A stretch of 64,000 nucleotides of DNA. Source: Bacillus sp. BP-3 (lineage in GTDB: Bacteria > Bacillota > Bacilli > Bacillales > Bacillaceae_G). How positions within the stretch are numbered: the first letter of the stretch is position 1; each line of letters starts with the position of its first letter. The notes beneath the pieces are model-generated. The model was not told the DNA's origin and did no database searches. It saw only the letters and a program-made list of their open reading frames with translations. Positions 1 through 8,759 of this stretch are shown here, in pieces. The position numbers were made by a program, and so were the translations under genes. The DNA lies in contig NZ_JAQOTJ010000003.1 of NCBI RefSeq assembly GCF_028401955.1, positions 1 through 64,000 on the forward strand, given 5' to 3'.

Positions 1-510
1 TATACAACAAAACAAACAAACGGAAATATTGCGATTGCAGGAAATAAAATAAAATTACCGAAACTTGGCTTTGTTCGTTTCGCAAAATCAAGAGAAGTAG
101 AAGGGCGTATTTTAAACGCTACCGTTCGACGTAATCCAAGCGGGAAATACTTTGTTTCAATTCTTGTTGAAACAGAAGTGCAACGATTAGAAAAAACAGG
201 TTCGTCTGTTGGTGTTGATGTTGGATTAAAAGACTTTGCTATTCTTTGGACTGGTGAAGTATTTGGAAATCCTAAATGGTTTCGTACATTGGAAAAGAGG
301 TTGGCTGATGCGCAGCGGATTCTTTCCAAACGTGTAAAAGGTTCTTCAAATTGGAATAAACAGCGTGTCAAAGTCGCTCGCATTCACGAAAAAATCACCA
401 ACGCAAGAACAGACTACTTGCAAAAAATTTCTACCGAAATTGTCAAAAACCACGACATCATTGGTATTGAAGATTTGCAAGTGTCAAATATGCTGAAAAA
501 ACAGAAGTAA
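1..510 (+). pseudogene. TnpB (IS200/IS605-type OrfB) fragment, 5' end outside the window
   Basis: The reading frame is open from base 1 to the stop at 508-510. It reads as the middle of a TnpB/OrfB RNA-guided nuclease of IS200/IS605-type elements. The RuvC-I segment GVDVGLKDFAI with its catalytic Asp and the RuvC-II segment IGIEDLQVSNM with its catalytic Glu are both visible. Normal TnpB continues about 130 residues further, through a CxxC...CxxC zinc finger and the third RuvC Asp. Here the protein stops nine residues after RuvC-II, so it cannot be an active nuclease. The N-terminus lies before the window. No right-end hairpin of the element is evident after base 510, so this is a decayed insertion rather than a live element. 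Confidence 0.85.
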
Positions 511-554
511 AGTATTTCATTTAACGATGTACAATGATGTGTGTAGAGATTAGT

Positions 555-962
555 TTAAATGAGATTGCTAGGTTTTCGAATCAATACAAATAACATTTCG
601 ATTATCACACCTATTCCAATACCTATCGCATAAGCCAATAAGTCACTCCATAAAAAACCATAACCTAATACTAATCCACCTAAAGTTGTTTCGCGAATAT
701 GATCTATCCAACAAGCATGATACAATTGGCTGAACTCAATGATATAACAAAATGATATGGCAAGTAACACAATAATTTTTGTTTGAGCTCTATTGAAAAT
801 AAATCCAAAACCAATAAAAATCATTAACGCCCATAGTGCATCTCCTAAGTATGTATTCAAAATATGTGGTAATACATAAGCAATTTTTCTTGAAGTTAGC
901 CCTAATATAATTACAATGACGGTCATCATTGCGTATAGGAATCGATTGCGTTTTAATGTCAT
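555..962 (-). CDS. DUF2809 family membrane protein
   Basis: A 135-residue hydrophobic protein with about four to five membrane segments. It contains the GDALWALMIF and CYIIEFSQLYH segments typical of DUF2809 (small VanZ-like membrane proteins of unknown function). I place the start at 962 because a GGAGAG ribosome binding site lies 8 bases upstream; a longer frame reaches 980 but has no ribosome site. The gene stands alone, with the tnpB remnant on one side and an 800-base gap on the other. Family membership is recognised from memory of the family; no function can be inferred beyond an inner-membrane location. Confidence 0.75.
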   Translation of the reverse strand: MTLKRNRFLYAMMTVIVIILGLTSRKIAYVLPHILNTYLGDALWALMIFIGFGFIFNRAQTKIIVLLAISFCYIIEFSQLYHACWIDHIRETTLGGLVLGYGFLWSDLLAYAIGIGIGVIIEMLFVLIRKPSNLI

Positions 963-1774
963 ATGTAAATCTCTCCTCAAAGTATACTTTCGAAAATTAA
1001 TAGCTTAATGATTTGTAGATTAAAATATTGTTACGTGCTGCAAATATGTTCTTGTTAAGAATACAGTCTCATGTAACTATGCAATTGTAGTTTATACCAT
1101 TCCTTGTAACGAGAGGGTTTTTATACATTATAGATTGAATAACAATAAAAGGAAATGTTCAATCGTAGTTTATATATAGTGGGTTAGCGGTGTGGAACGT
1201 ATAAAAGGAGTTGCTTCGTTATTTTTTTGTAGTTTGGATATACCTTCTTTATTGAAAGAATTAGGTTTAGTTTTTATGTTTGAAATAAAGTGATATTAGA
1301 TAGTAAGGGATGGGAGGTCCATAATTGAGGAGCATTCAGTATAAACGTGTTTATATTTCAGAATAGCCTCTTCAAAATATTTAATCATGCTTTACATGCT
1401 TTTCAATTCAAACTGGAATGGGGCTAGTTTACTTAGACCTCATATATAGGTGTGAGGCGCTCTGCGCTTTAAATTAAGTATAAGATTTTTAAATCTGTCA
1501 TTTTCGACACGTTTTTTATTTTAAGGAGGGAATTTGTGTTATTTGTCGTATTTTTAAAAAATAATAGACTATATAGAATATATGAATAATTTTGTGTAAT
1601 TAGCAGTTGAAACTCTAAATAAGTTTGGAGTTAGTGCAAACAGCAAACTCTTTTGTTTAATTTGAGGTTTTTATATAGCGACATAATTCTGACATGCTAC
1701 ATTGGGCATATAATCCTAACAGAAGCTTGGATATTCAGATGTGTAACACTTGTTTAGAAAGATGGAGGTTATTA
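963..1774. other. Intergenic stretch without a recognisable gene
   Basis: About 810 AT-rich bases between the DUF2809 gene and the P1 peptidase. Only short open frames occur, none with a convincing ribosome binding site and start. The region probably holds promoters for the two flanking genes, but I cannot assign a clear -35/-10 pair. It may be the scar of lost genes, as decayed genes are common in the next 8 kb. Confidence 0.5.
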
Positions 1775-2839
1775 ATGTTTAGTCAAAAAAGAATAAGAGA
1801 TTATGGTGTGAAAATAGGACGCTTAGAAACAGGCTACTATAACTCTATTACAGATGTTGAAGGAGTTACTGTTGGGCATGTAACTCTTAGTGATAAGGAT
1901 ATACAAACGGGTGTCACAGCTATTCTTCCTCATCAAGGCAATATATTTAAGGAAAAACTAATTGCCTCAAGCCATGTAATTAATGGGTTTGGCAAGACTA
2001 TGGGAACCATACAAATCAATGAGCTAGGTACATTAGAATCCCCCATAATTTTAACGAATACATTAAGTATCGGAACAGCTGCCGATGCATTAATTGAATA
2101 TATGTTAGAACATAATCCAGAAATAGGACGAACGACTGGAACTGTTAATCCAATCGTATGTGAATGCAACGACATGCTATTGAACGATGTTCGAGCTAGA
2201 TTTATAAATAAAGAACATGTGATTCAAGCATTAAACAATGCCTCATTCGACGTTCAAGAAGGTACTGTTGGAGCAGGTACTGGAATGCTGTGTTATTCAT
2301 TAAAAGGTGGCATAGGTACTGCTTCTAGACGCATGAGAATGGAACATGGAACTTATACTATGGGTATTTTAGTATTATCTAACTTTGGAATCTTGAGTGA
2401 TTTAAAAGTGAATGGAAAAGCTGTTGGAGAAGAATTGAGAGATGCTATCATTCAATCGCGTGAAGAACAAGATAAGGGATCAATTATCATAATTGTGGGA
2501 ACAGATCTTCCCGTATCAGAAAGACAGCTAAACCGAATTATAAAAAGAACTATAACAGGCTTATCACGTACTGGTTCTATCATTACAACTGGAAGTGGTG
2601 AGGTGGTAATTGGTTTTTCAACAGCTACAAAAATCCCCCATGAAAAAACTGCACATTACATTTCGGTTCCAATGATTCACGAAGAAGATATAGATTTAGC
2701 ATTTCGAGCTATTGGTGAGGCTACTGAAGAGGCTGTTTTGAACTCATTAGTGACTGCCACACATGTTATTGGACGAGATGGAAATGAAAGACCCACTTTC
2801 AAAGATTTATTAGATAAATATGACATTCAATTAACATAG
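1775..2839 (+). CDS. P1 family peptidase (DmpA/BapA-type aminopeptidase)
   Basis: A 354-residue member of the DmpA/BapA family of N-terminal-nucleophile aminopeptidases, which release N-terminal L-, D- or beta-amino acids from small peptides. The precursor cleaves itself at a Gly-Ser bond; the expected GSIIII-VGTDLP segment is present with Gly235-Ser236, so Ser236 would be the new N-terminus and nucleophile. The VGAGTGM and GGIGTASR blocks upstream are also family-typical, and the length matches. I chose the ATG at 1775 because GGAGG lies 7 bases before it; the frame is open back to 1694 without a ribosome site. No signal peptide is seen, so a cytoplasmic location is expected. The gene stands alone. 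Confidence 0.88.
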   Translation: MFSQKRIRDYGVKIGRLETGYYNSITDVEGVTVGHVTLSDKDIQTGVTAILPHQGNIFKEKLIASSHVINGFGKTMGTIQINELGTLESPIILTNTLSIGTAADALIEYMLEHNPEIGRTTGTVNPIVCECNDMLLNDVRARFINKEHVIQALNNASFDVQEGTVGAGTGMLCYSLKGGIGTASRRMRMEHGTYTMGILVLSNFGILSDLKVNGKAVGEELRDAIIQSREEQDKGSIIIIVGTDLPVSERQLNRIIKRTITGLSRTGSIITTGSGEVVIGFSTATKIPHEKTAHYISVPMIHEEDIDLAFRAIGEATEEAVLNSLVTATHVIGRDGNERPTFKDLLDKYDIQLT

Positions 2840-2944
2840 AAAGTGAAAATGTTTTTTATAAGTGATATTCCTTCCTAACTACCGATAACACTGATTGTGC
2901 GAGGGGGCTTTTAAAGATTTTGCGATACCTTGGTTTTACATTAG

Positions 2945-3490
2945 AAAACAGAAGCTTCGATATTAGATTATGGATGTGGATATGGAAGAACGTTACTTGA
3001 GCTAAAACAAAATCAATTTATGAATTTGTACGGTGTAGATTTTTCAGAGGAAATGATTAAGCGAGCGAAGTTACTTAATAAAGACATCCATTTTGAGGTT
3101 GTTGAGAGTGGAAAGATTCCTTTTCCAGATGATTCTTTCGATGCGGTACTGTTAGTTGCGGTATTAACTTGTGTCTATCGTAATCAAGAGCAGGAGGCTA
3201 TTTTACAAGAGGTGAAAAGAGTATTAAAGCCTGAAGGAATTGTTTATATTAATGATTTCTTACTAAATGATGATGACAGAAATGTAGATCGGTATACCAA
3301 ATATTATGAAAAGTATCATACATACGGTGTATTTGAGTTACCTGATGGAGCTATGTTGCGGCATCATAATGAGGAACGAGTAAAAGAATGGACAAGCAAT
3401 TTTCAACAGTTAGAATATGAAAGAGTAGAATATGTGACGATGAATAGAAATCGCTCTAATGGATTAGTATATATGGGAAGTTTGAAGTAA
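2945..3490 (+). pseudogene. Class I SAM-dependent methyltransferase, 5'-truncated
   Basis: The frame enters directly after a TAG at 2942-2944 and immediately encodes SAM-binding motif I (ASILDYGCGYGR). It continues through the acidic LYGVDFSEEMIKRA motif, SFDAVLLVAVLT and LKPEGIVYIND. The first ~40-50 residues expected before motif I are missing, and no ATG/GTG with a ribosome site precedes the motif. The first internal ATG at 3020 would start after motif I and could not bind SAM. The C-terminal part looks intact and ends in GLVYMGSLK. Most likely this is a gene broken by a 5' deletion or frameshift; the substrate is unknown. Confidence 0.7.
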
Positions 3491-3529
3491 TAGAATTTTT
3501 GAATCATATGTGATGAAGGGATGAATCTA

Positions 3530-4426
3530 GTGGATACAGTAACAGTTTATCATTATGACGCATTTAGCGATAAACCAAATAAGGGAAATCCGGCAGGGGT
3601 TGTTTTACAGGCTGACAAGTTACCTGATGATGAGATGCAGAGTATAGCTTATAAAGTCGGATTTAATGAAACTGCTTTTGTAATGGAATCAAGCGTAGCA
3701 GATTGGAGAATCCGTTACTTTACTCCAGGATATGAAATGGATCTTTGTGGTCACGGGACTGTAGCTGCCATTTATGCAATGCAAACTAGAGGTCTAATTA
3801 AAGAGGCGGGAGACTTTACAATCGAAACGAAAGCAGGGGTTTTACCAATAGAAGTGGAGTTAGATTCCAACAGTAGACCATACATAACGATGAAACAAGC
3901 AAATCCACAGTTTCAAGGATTTGATGGTTCAATAGAAGAGTTAGCTGCTTCTATCAACCTACATAAAAATGAATTAGAAGAAAACTTACCAATTGTATAT
4001 GGAAGTACAGGGAATTGGACTTTATTAATTCCAGTGAAAAAGCTTGCGTCTTTTAAAAAGATGAAACCAAACAACAGGTTATTTCCATCTATCTTAAAAG
4101 AAATGCCTCGAGCTTCCATTCACCCTTTCTGTTTCGAAACATACGACTTAAATGCTCATATGCATGCACGTCATTTTTCATCAGCATATGCTGGTACAAT
4201 AGAAGACCCAGTAACTGGAACAGCTTCTGGAGTTATGGGTGCATATTACGTTATGTTTATTGATAAAGAATCTAACGAAAAAAGAGAATTTTTAATAGAG
4301 CAGGGGCATGAAATGGGGAAAGATGGAAGAGTGCGAGTAATGGTGAGAAAAGAACAGAATGATACTTTAGAGGTTAAGATTTCGGGAAGTGCGGTGTATG
4401 TGAACGAGTTTGAAGTTACTTTATAA
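3530..4426 (+). CDS. PhzF family isomerase-like protein
   Basis: Member of the PhzF/YddE epimerase family (two-domain diaminopimelate-epimerase-like fold). PhzF itself isomerises a phenazine precursor, but most homologues have unknown substrates and there are no phenazine genes nearby. Visible signatures are the N-terminal [20 protein letters not shown], the NETAF segment with the catalytic Glu (about residue 47), CGHGT around residue 75 and the C-terminal [10 protein letters not shown] substrate loop. Length (298 residues) is normal. The GTG at 3530 has AAGGG 9 bases upstream; the ATG at 3521 directly abuts that ribosome site, so 3530 is preferred. The gene follows the broken methyltransferase by about 40 bases. 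Confidence 0.85.
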   Translation: MDTVTVYHYDAFSDKPNKGNPAGVVLQADKLPDDEMQSIAYKVGFNETAFVMESSVADWRIRYFTPGYEMDLCGHGTVAAIYAMQTRGLIKEAGDFTIETKAGVLPIEVELDSNSRPYITMKQANPQFQGFDGSIEELAASINLHKNELEENLPIVYGSTGNWTLLIPVKKLASFKKMKPNNRLFPSILKEMPRASIHPFCFETYDLNAHMHARHFSSAYAGTIEDPVTGTASGVMGAYYVMFIDKESNEKREFLIEQGHEMGKDGRVRVMVRKEQNDTLEVKISGSAVYVNEFEVTL

Positions 4427-4507
4427 AAATGTTTAGCAAGAATGGATGTTTAGTTTTTTATTATAAGTAATTTTATAAAATTGATTCAAAAAGCCATGGG
4501 GGCGGAG

Positions 4508-4740
4508 ATGTTATTAAATAATTTTATGCACAAAACATTTCCTAATTTAGAACTTAGACTACCTTTGTTTGATAGTTGGGAGATTGGTATCCGTTTTGAA
4601 TTAGGTGTGGACTATATTTATGATGACAGGGGTGTGATTTGTTAGCTACATCACCTGAAACAATAAGAGAAATTTATAATAAATATAATGAGTAGATTTT
4701 AGATTACAACAGGGATGAAATTGCTAAGGTGTTTAAATAA
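4508..4740 (+). pseudogene. DUF3885 gene remnant (internal deletion and stop)
   Basis: The ATG at 4508 opens 45 codons reading MLLNNFMHKTFPNLELRLPL and then WEIGIRFELG, the N-terminus of DUF3885 proteins of the B. cereus group. The frame stops at 4643. Shifted by one base, the sequence resumes as IATSPETIREIYNKYNE-like residues, then a TAG where a Trp codon is expected, then ILDYNRDEIAKVFK and the natural end at 4740. This is the family's C-terminus. The central ~130 residues are therefore deleted, and a frameshift and a nonsense change are also present. The intact family's function is unknown. Confidence 0.7.
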
Positions 4741-4909
4741 TATATGAAGGACTTAGCTTGAATATAGGGAAATCTTATTCATGAGATGATTCTTTTTTAT
4801 TTATGTAAATATTAACAGTAATGTTTAAAACAATCTATAAAAGTTAATGTATTTTTTATTTTGCTTGAAATGAATAAAGAGATTATTAATGGATGGAGAG
4901 ATTTAAATA

Positions 4910-5416
4910 TTGAATGCACTATTAGGAATTACAGAAATTATTGATGAAAATAAAGTTAAGATCAACTACAGAGAAGCTGTCAGAGCAATTATTATTCAAG
5001 ACAATAAGATCCTTCTCGTTCATTCTAACTTAGGAGATTATATATTTCCTGGAGGAGGGGTTGAGAAGGATGAAAGCCATGCAGAAGGGTTAATGAGAGA
5101 AGTAGCTGAAGAGACAGGTTATCTTAACTGTGTAATCGGAAAGAAAATGGGTGTGGTCGTTGAAAGGTATATAGATAAATATGATGAGAAAGCTATCTTT
5201 CAAATGACTTCCCATTATTATTTTTGTGAAGTGAATGGTGAGAAAAGCGCTCAAAAGTTAGAAGGCTATGAGCTTGAACAAGAATATACACCACAATGGG
5301 TAAGGCTTGATGAGGCGATTAATCAAAATAAAAATATCATTAACCAATGTGAACAAAATTGGTGGATACATCGAGAAAATTTTGTTTTAAAGGAACTGCA
5401 TAAAATCAAAAATTAA
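4910..5416 (+). CDS. NUDIX hydrolase
   Basis: A 168-residue NUDIX hydrolase. The Nudix box reads GGVEKDESHAEGLMREVAEE followed by TG, fitting Gx5Ex7REUxEExGU with the metal-binding REVAEE glutamates intact. The family cleaves nucleoside diphosphates linked to another group; the substrate here is unknown. The preceding strand (AVRAIIIQDNKILLVHS) is the usual Nudix N-terminal sheet. Start is a TTG at 4910 with GGAGAG 9 bases upstream; no better ATG exists before the Nudix domain. It lies 33 bases ahead of a GNAT gene on the same strand, so the two are probably co-transcribed. Confidence 0.85.
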   Translation: MNALLGITEIIDENKVKINYREAVRAIIIQDNKILLVHSNLGDYIFPGGGVEKDESHAEGLMREVAEETGYLNCVIGKKMGVVVERYIDKYDEKAIFQMTSHYYFCEVNGEKSAQKLEGYELEQEYTPQWVRLDEAINQNKNIINQCEQNWWIHRENFVLKELHKIKN

Positions 5417-5449
5417 ATTCATGATATAAAAGAAAGTGGGAGTGACAAG

Positions 5450-5869
5450 TTGAATATTAGAGTAGCGAATGAATTAGATTATCCTTCTTTAAGAAAAATA
5501 TATTTAGAATCACGTCGTAATAGTTTCCATTGGGCGAATATAGAAAAAATGGCTCTAGAAGATTTTGATAAGGACACTGTAGAAGAATATATTATTTTAG
5601 TAGAAGAAAATAATCATATCCTTGGATTTGCTTCTTTGTACTTGCCAGAAAACTTTGTACATAATTTATTTGTTCATCCTGATTTTTTCGGTAAGGGTGT
5701 TGGTGGAGATTTACTTAATGCTTCTATAGAAAAAATGAATAAACCGATAAGATTGAAGTGCATATCTGAAAATGAAAAAGCAATGAAATTCTATGAAAGT
5801 AAAGGTTGGAAGAAGGTTGTTGAAGAGGGAGAACCTGGGGAAAGATATTGGGTTATGGAATATGAATGA
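5450..5869 (+). CDS. GNAT family N-acetyltransferase
   Basis: A 139-residue acetyl-CoA-dependent N-acetyltransferase. The central FVHNLFVHPDFFGKGVGGDLL segment carries the acetyl-CoA pyrophosphate loop (Q/RxxGxG/A, here FGKGVGG), and the C-terminal NEKAMKFYESKGWKK is the usual beta6-alpha4 end. The acceptor substrate cannot be read from sequence. Start is TTG at 5450 after a GGGAG ribosome site. It follows the NUDIX gene closely and is cytoplasmic (no signal or membrane segment). Confidence 0.82.
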   Translation: MNIRVANELDYPSLRKIYLESRRNSFHWANIEKMALEDFDKDTVEEYIILVEENNHILGFASLYLPENFVHNLFVHPDFFGKGVGGDLLNASIEKMNKPIRLKCISENEKAMKFYESKGWKKVVEEGEPGERYWVMEYE

Positions 5870-6508
5870 AAATATATAAGGAAAAGCCTGTTGATTGGGC
5901 TCTTTTTTGTTGAACTTATGTTAACTAGGTAAGATGAAAACACAAAATTACACTGCTAATCTTTAATCACAAATAATTTAGGGGGAGAGGCATTGATACA
6001 TGCCATCAAGTCACGAATTTTTTATAATTATTTGCTACTTTGTCCCGAGTTACAAGAACGCTGGTACTGGGCTAACAAAACAAACTCCCCCCTAAAACGT
6101 TAAAAATTTCAGGTGTTGCAGGTTATTCTTTGAATTGTTGCTGTCCACTTACAGGAAGTCAGTTGATTTATACTCAAAATGTGTCTAAACGTGCAATTTT
6201 CCTGAAATAATATGTGCTCCTCAATAGACTAGGCACAAAAAACAATCTTTAACTCTTCTTTTCTCGTAACCTAGTTGGGTTTAGTGGTTTTAAAATTAAG
6301 AATAGATATTATTTTCTAACTATTTTTTGACAAAAAACATCTTTTGTGGAAAAATATACATTGTGATAAATTTCCAATTTAATGTAGAAGAAAGGTTATG
6401 TATAGATAAAGAAAAAGAAATTGTTTGTGGACTTTCTGGAATAGGACATATAAGTGATAAAGCTAAAAAACATGGGAGAAATTTTAGATTTAGAGGAGAG
6501 GATTTGAG
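5870..6508. other. Intergenic stretch with possible decayed sequence
   Basis: About 640 bases with no supported gene. Around 5978-6100 a TTTAGGGGGAG block is mirrored by CTCCCCCCTAAA roughly 100 bases later, and the enclosed frame reads through about 30 codons (starting LIHAIKSRIFYN) before stopping. This may be a small palindromic repeat or the end of a lost transposase, but I cannot identify it. A short frame at 6327-6512 has no ribosome site and no recognisable homology. Confidence 0.4.
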
Positions 6509-7732
6509 ATGAAATCCTTTAAAGCCATCATACATAATAAAAATTTATGCATTGTATTAGGAAGTCAACTAGTCTTTCAATTAGGGATATGGTTCGGTAC
6601 AATTGGTAATTTACAATTTTTACAAATACATATAAAATCTCATGTTCTTCAGGCTTTTTTTCTTGTTATTGGTGGTGTCCTTGGGGTTATAATAGGCCCT
6701 TATGCAGGACGTTATATAGATTCTACTTCTAAATTAAAAGTATTACAATTAGTCGGATTGATGAGAATTGCATCTGTTTTATCAATGTTAGTTGCCATAT
6801 ATACGGGATCAATTTATTGGATGGTTATTTATAGTATAGGAATTGGCTGCTCGGCTTCTTTTTTTAATCCCACTATACAAACAATATTGCCAACTTTAGT
6901 TAAAGAAGATGACTTAATTACGGTTAATGCTATCAATATAAATATTATCACTTTATCAAGAATTTTTGGAGCTGTATTAGCTGGTCTTTTATTAACAGTC
7001 GCTCCTCTATATACATTATTTATTATTGCTCTTATTGCTTATGTAACCTTATATTTTATCAATTTTTTATTAGTTATTCCAAACGATGTACGATTGAATC
7101 CTAAAAAATTTAAGACTAATTTTAAGGATATTTTCCCTGTTATTATAAAGAATCATTCTATTAAAGTAGTTCTTACGTTATCCATTATCCCTCTAATCTT
7201 TATTTCAGGCTTTAATTTATTTGTTATTGAGATTGGAAAGGGACAACCGGGTTCAATCATGGGTATACTCTATTTTATGGAAGGGGCAAGTATATTAATT
7301 GCAGGATTATTTATCAAAAAAGTAATAAAACGATATCAAAAACAAGTGCGTATCCTTTTATTTACTTGCTGTTTGATGGGTATAGCTCAAATTTTATTAT
7401 CATTGACAAACTTTTATCTAACTATTTTCTCTTTTAGTATATTTGGTTTGGCATATGGTATGTTTAATCCTCTTTTATACACATATGCACAACAAAAAGT
7501 TCCTTCAAGTATTCATGGAAGATTTTTTTCATTTAAAACAATGTTAGATCGAACCATTATGCAACTATGCTTGGTGTTAATTGGATTTTTACTAGATCAA
7601 ATAGGATATAGAAGTTTAATGGTTTTGTTAGGTATATGTACTCTTACCCTAGTTTCTTCTATTATAATTGATTTTAAGGTAAACCCTAAAAGCTATACAA
7701 TTGAGAATAGAAATAATTATTCTGATGTTTAA
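6509..7732 (+). CDS. MFS transporter (drug-efflux type, MFS_3-like)
   Basis: A 407-residue integral membrane protein of the major facilitator superfamily with about 12 hydrophobic segments. The loop between helices 2 and 3 has GPYAGRYIDSTSKLKVL, a weak form of the GxxxDrxGrr signature, and the N-terminal half resembles MefA/MFS_3 exporters. Such proteins expel small molecules by proton antiport; the substrate is unknown. The start at 6509 is preceded by GAGGAGAGG at good distance. The gene is monocistronic in context, with ~640 bases upstream lacking a gene and a relic region downstream. The TTT/AAA-rich composition is slightly higher than in neighbours, consistent with an accessory gene. Confidence 0.8.
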   Translation: MKSFKAIIHNKNLCIVLGSQLVFQLGIWFGTIGNLQFLQIHIKSHVLQAFFLVIGGVLGVIIGPYAGRYIDSTSKLKVLQLVGLMRIASVLSMLVAIYTGSIYWMVIYSIGIGCSASFFNPTIQTILPTLVKEDDLITVNAININIITLSRIFGAVLAGLLLTVAPLYTLFIIALIAYVTLYFINFLLVIPNDVRLNPKKFKTNFKDIFPVIIKNHSIKVVLTLSIIPLIFISGFNLFVIEIGKGQPGSIMGILYFMEGASILIAGLFIKKVIKRYQKQVRILLFTCCLMGIAQILLSLTNFYLTIFSFSIFGLAYGMFNPLLYTYAQQKVPSSIHGRFFSFKTMLDRTIMQLCLVLIGFLLDQIGYRSLMVLLGICTLTLVSSIIIDFKVNPKSYTIENRNNYSDV

Positions 7733-7878
7733 TTAACTAATGGGCCTAGTGACAGGGTTCTTACTGCAAACCGCAAAGTAAATAAGATAATACTTTTATC
7801 AGTGGGCGATTGTATCTGGTAATGCTAGAAAATCTTTTGATAAAGCGATATGGTATTATTCTTAAGTGCAGATAATGT

Positions 7879-8165
7879 TTAGTTGTTTTTAGAAAACAAT
7901 TCTAGTTTATCAGAAATCAATAAATTCATATCAAAAACGTTATCTTTTTTGTGTATTTCTCCAAAAAGAATAACGTTTTTTCGTTTTATAGATACAATTT
8001 CACTTAAGTTTGATAGGCGTAAGACGGTACTCCTAACTGTGTTTATCATATACAGTTAAAACAAGCACCTTACGACTGTATTGTTTCAACTAACATCAAC
8101 TTTTTAAGCAATTCTTCAGTCGTTAAAACGGTGGCAAACTTATCTTCAAAAGCTTTTTGAACATC
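7879..8165 (-). pseudogene. Decayed minus-strand coding remnants, product unknown
   Basis: Two short minus-strand stretches look protein-coding but are broken. One (8165 down to 8070) reads DVQKAFEDKFATVLTTEELL and further to a TAA. The second (ATG at 8049 to TAA at 7879) reads MINTVRSTVLRLSNLSEIVS, then VILFGEIHKKDNVF and further. Neither has a ribosome site. They could be pieces of one lost gene. The second stretch also contains an AT-rich inverted repeat (7933-7950 / 7963-7980), so a terminator reading is an alternative. I do not recognise the family. Confidence 0.35.
7933..7985. terminator. Possible terminator hairpin after the MFS gene
   Basis: AAAAACGTTAT...T6 at 7933-7950 is mirrored by A5...ATAACGTTTTT at 7963-7980, with one offset base, a 12-base loop and a T-rich tail. 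It is AT-rich and lies 200 bases beyond the MFS stop, so its role as the terminator of that gene is only plausible. Confidence 0.4.
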
Positions 8166-8242
8166 AATTATAATTCACTTGTTACTATACTAGATAGTCG
8201 GGGAACAGCGTTGAAAAAAGATGAACTTCTATAGTCACTACC

Positions 8243-8686
8243 TTAATCAAGAAAAGCAACAACTTGATTTATTTTTTCTAACGCATTTGGGTCAATCTTC
8301 AACGTTGATGTTGGTTCGCCTGTACCTCCGTAAATAAATGGATAGCACATAAGTCCTCTATCTAAGATACAAGGTAATGGAAGAACTAAAGATACGCTGC
8401 CAACAATGTATCCAGTTATTTGCTTAATTTCTTGCGGAGTCGCCATTTTCAATTGATTGCATCTTAAAATTCCCGATACTTCTTGTAAATTTACACGTCC
8501 GCGAGCTCCAGAAACAATAACCGCAAAATAATCTTTTTCTGACTTGATCACTAATGTTGCAGCCGTTTGACCAATCTCAATTCCGAAATAATCTGCACCT
8601 TCTTGGGCGGTACGTATTTGTTTTTCATGATGAATAATATCAAATGGAACTTCATGTTCTAGCAAAGTCATTTTTAAATTATTCAT
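8243..8686 (-). CDS. YbaK/EbsC-type aminoacyl-tRNA deacylase domain protein
   Basis: A 147-residue stand-alone editing-domain protein of the YbaK/ProX/EbsC family, which hydrolyses mischarged tRNAs such as Cys-tRNA(Pro) or Ala-tRNA(Pro). Typical features are the N-terminal HEVPFDIIHHEKQIRTAQEGA, the AATLVIKSEKDYFAVIVSGA core with the conserved Lys of the active site, and the late GSVSLVLPLPCILDRGL and YGGTGEPTSTLKIDP blocks. Exact substrate specificity cannot be read. The ATG at 8686 is preceded (minus strand) by AGGGGGA. It is a monocistronic gene between relic DNA and an MFS/regulator pair. Confidence 0.8.
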   Translation of the reverse strand: MNNLKMTLLEHEVPFDIIHHEKQIRTAQEGADYFGIEIGQTAATLVIKSEKDYFAVIVSGARGRVNLQEVSGILRCNQLKMATPQEIKQITGYIVGSVSLVLPLPCILDRGLMCYPFIYGGTGEPTSTLKIDPNALEKINQVVAFLD

Positions 8687-8759
8687 TGGTAAAAATCCCC
8701 CTTAGTGTAAATATATTTCCTAATAAAATTATACTATCTTTTGGATAACATAAAGAAAA

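Noticed and set aside
3020-3490. Intact methyltransferase starting at 3020
   Set aside because: That start would lie after SAM motif I, which is encoded in the same frame just upstream, so the product could not bind SAM.
6327-6512. 61-residue open frame before the MFS gene
   Set aside because: No ribosome site, overlaps the MFS start by a few bases and has no recognisable motif; kept only as part of the intergenic description.
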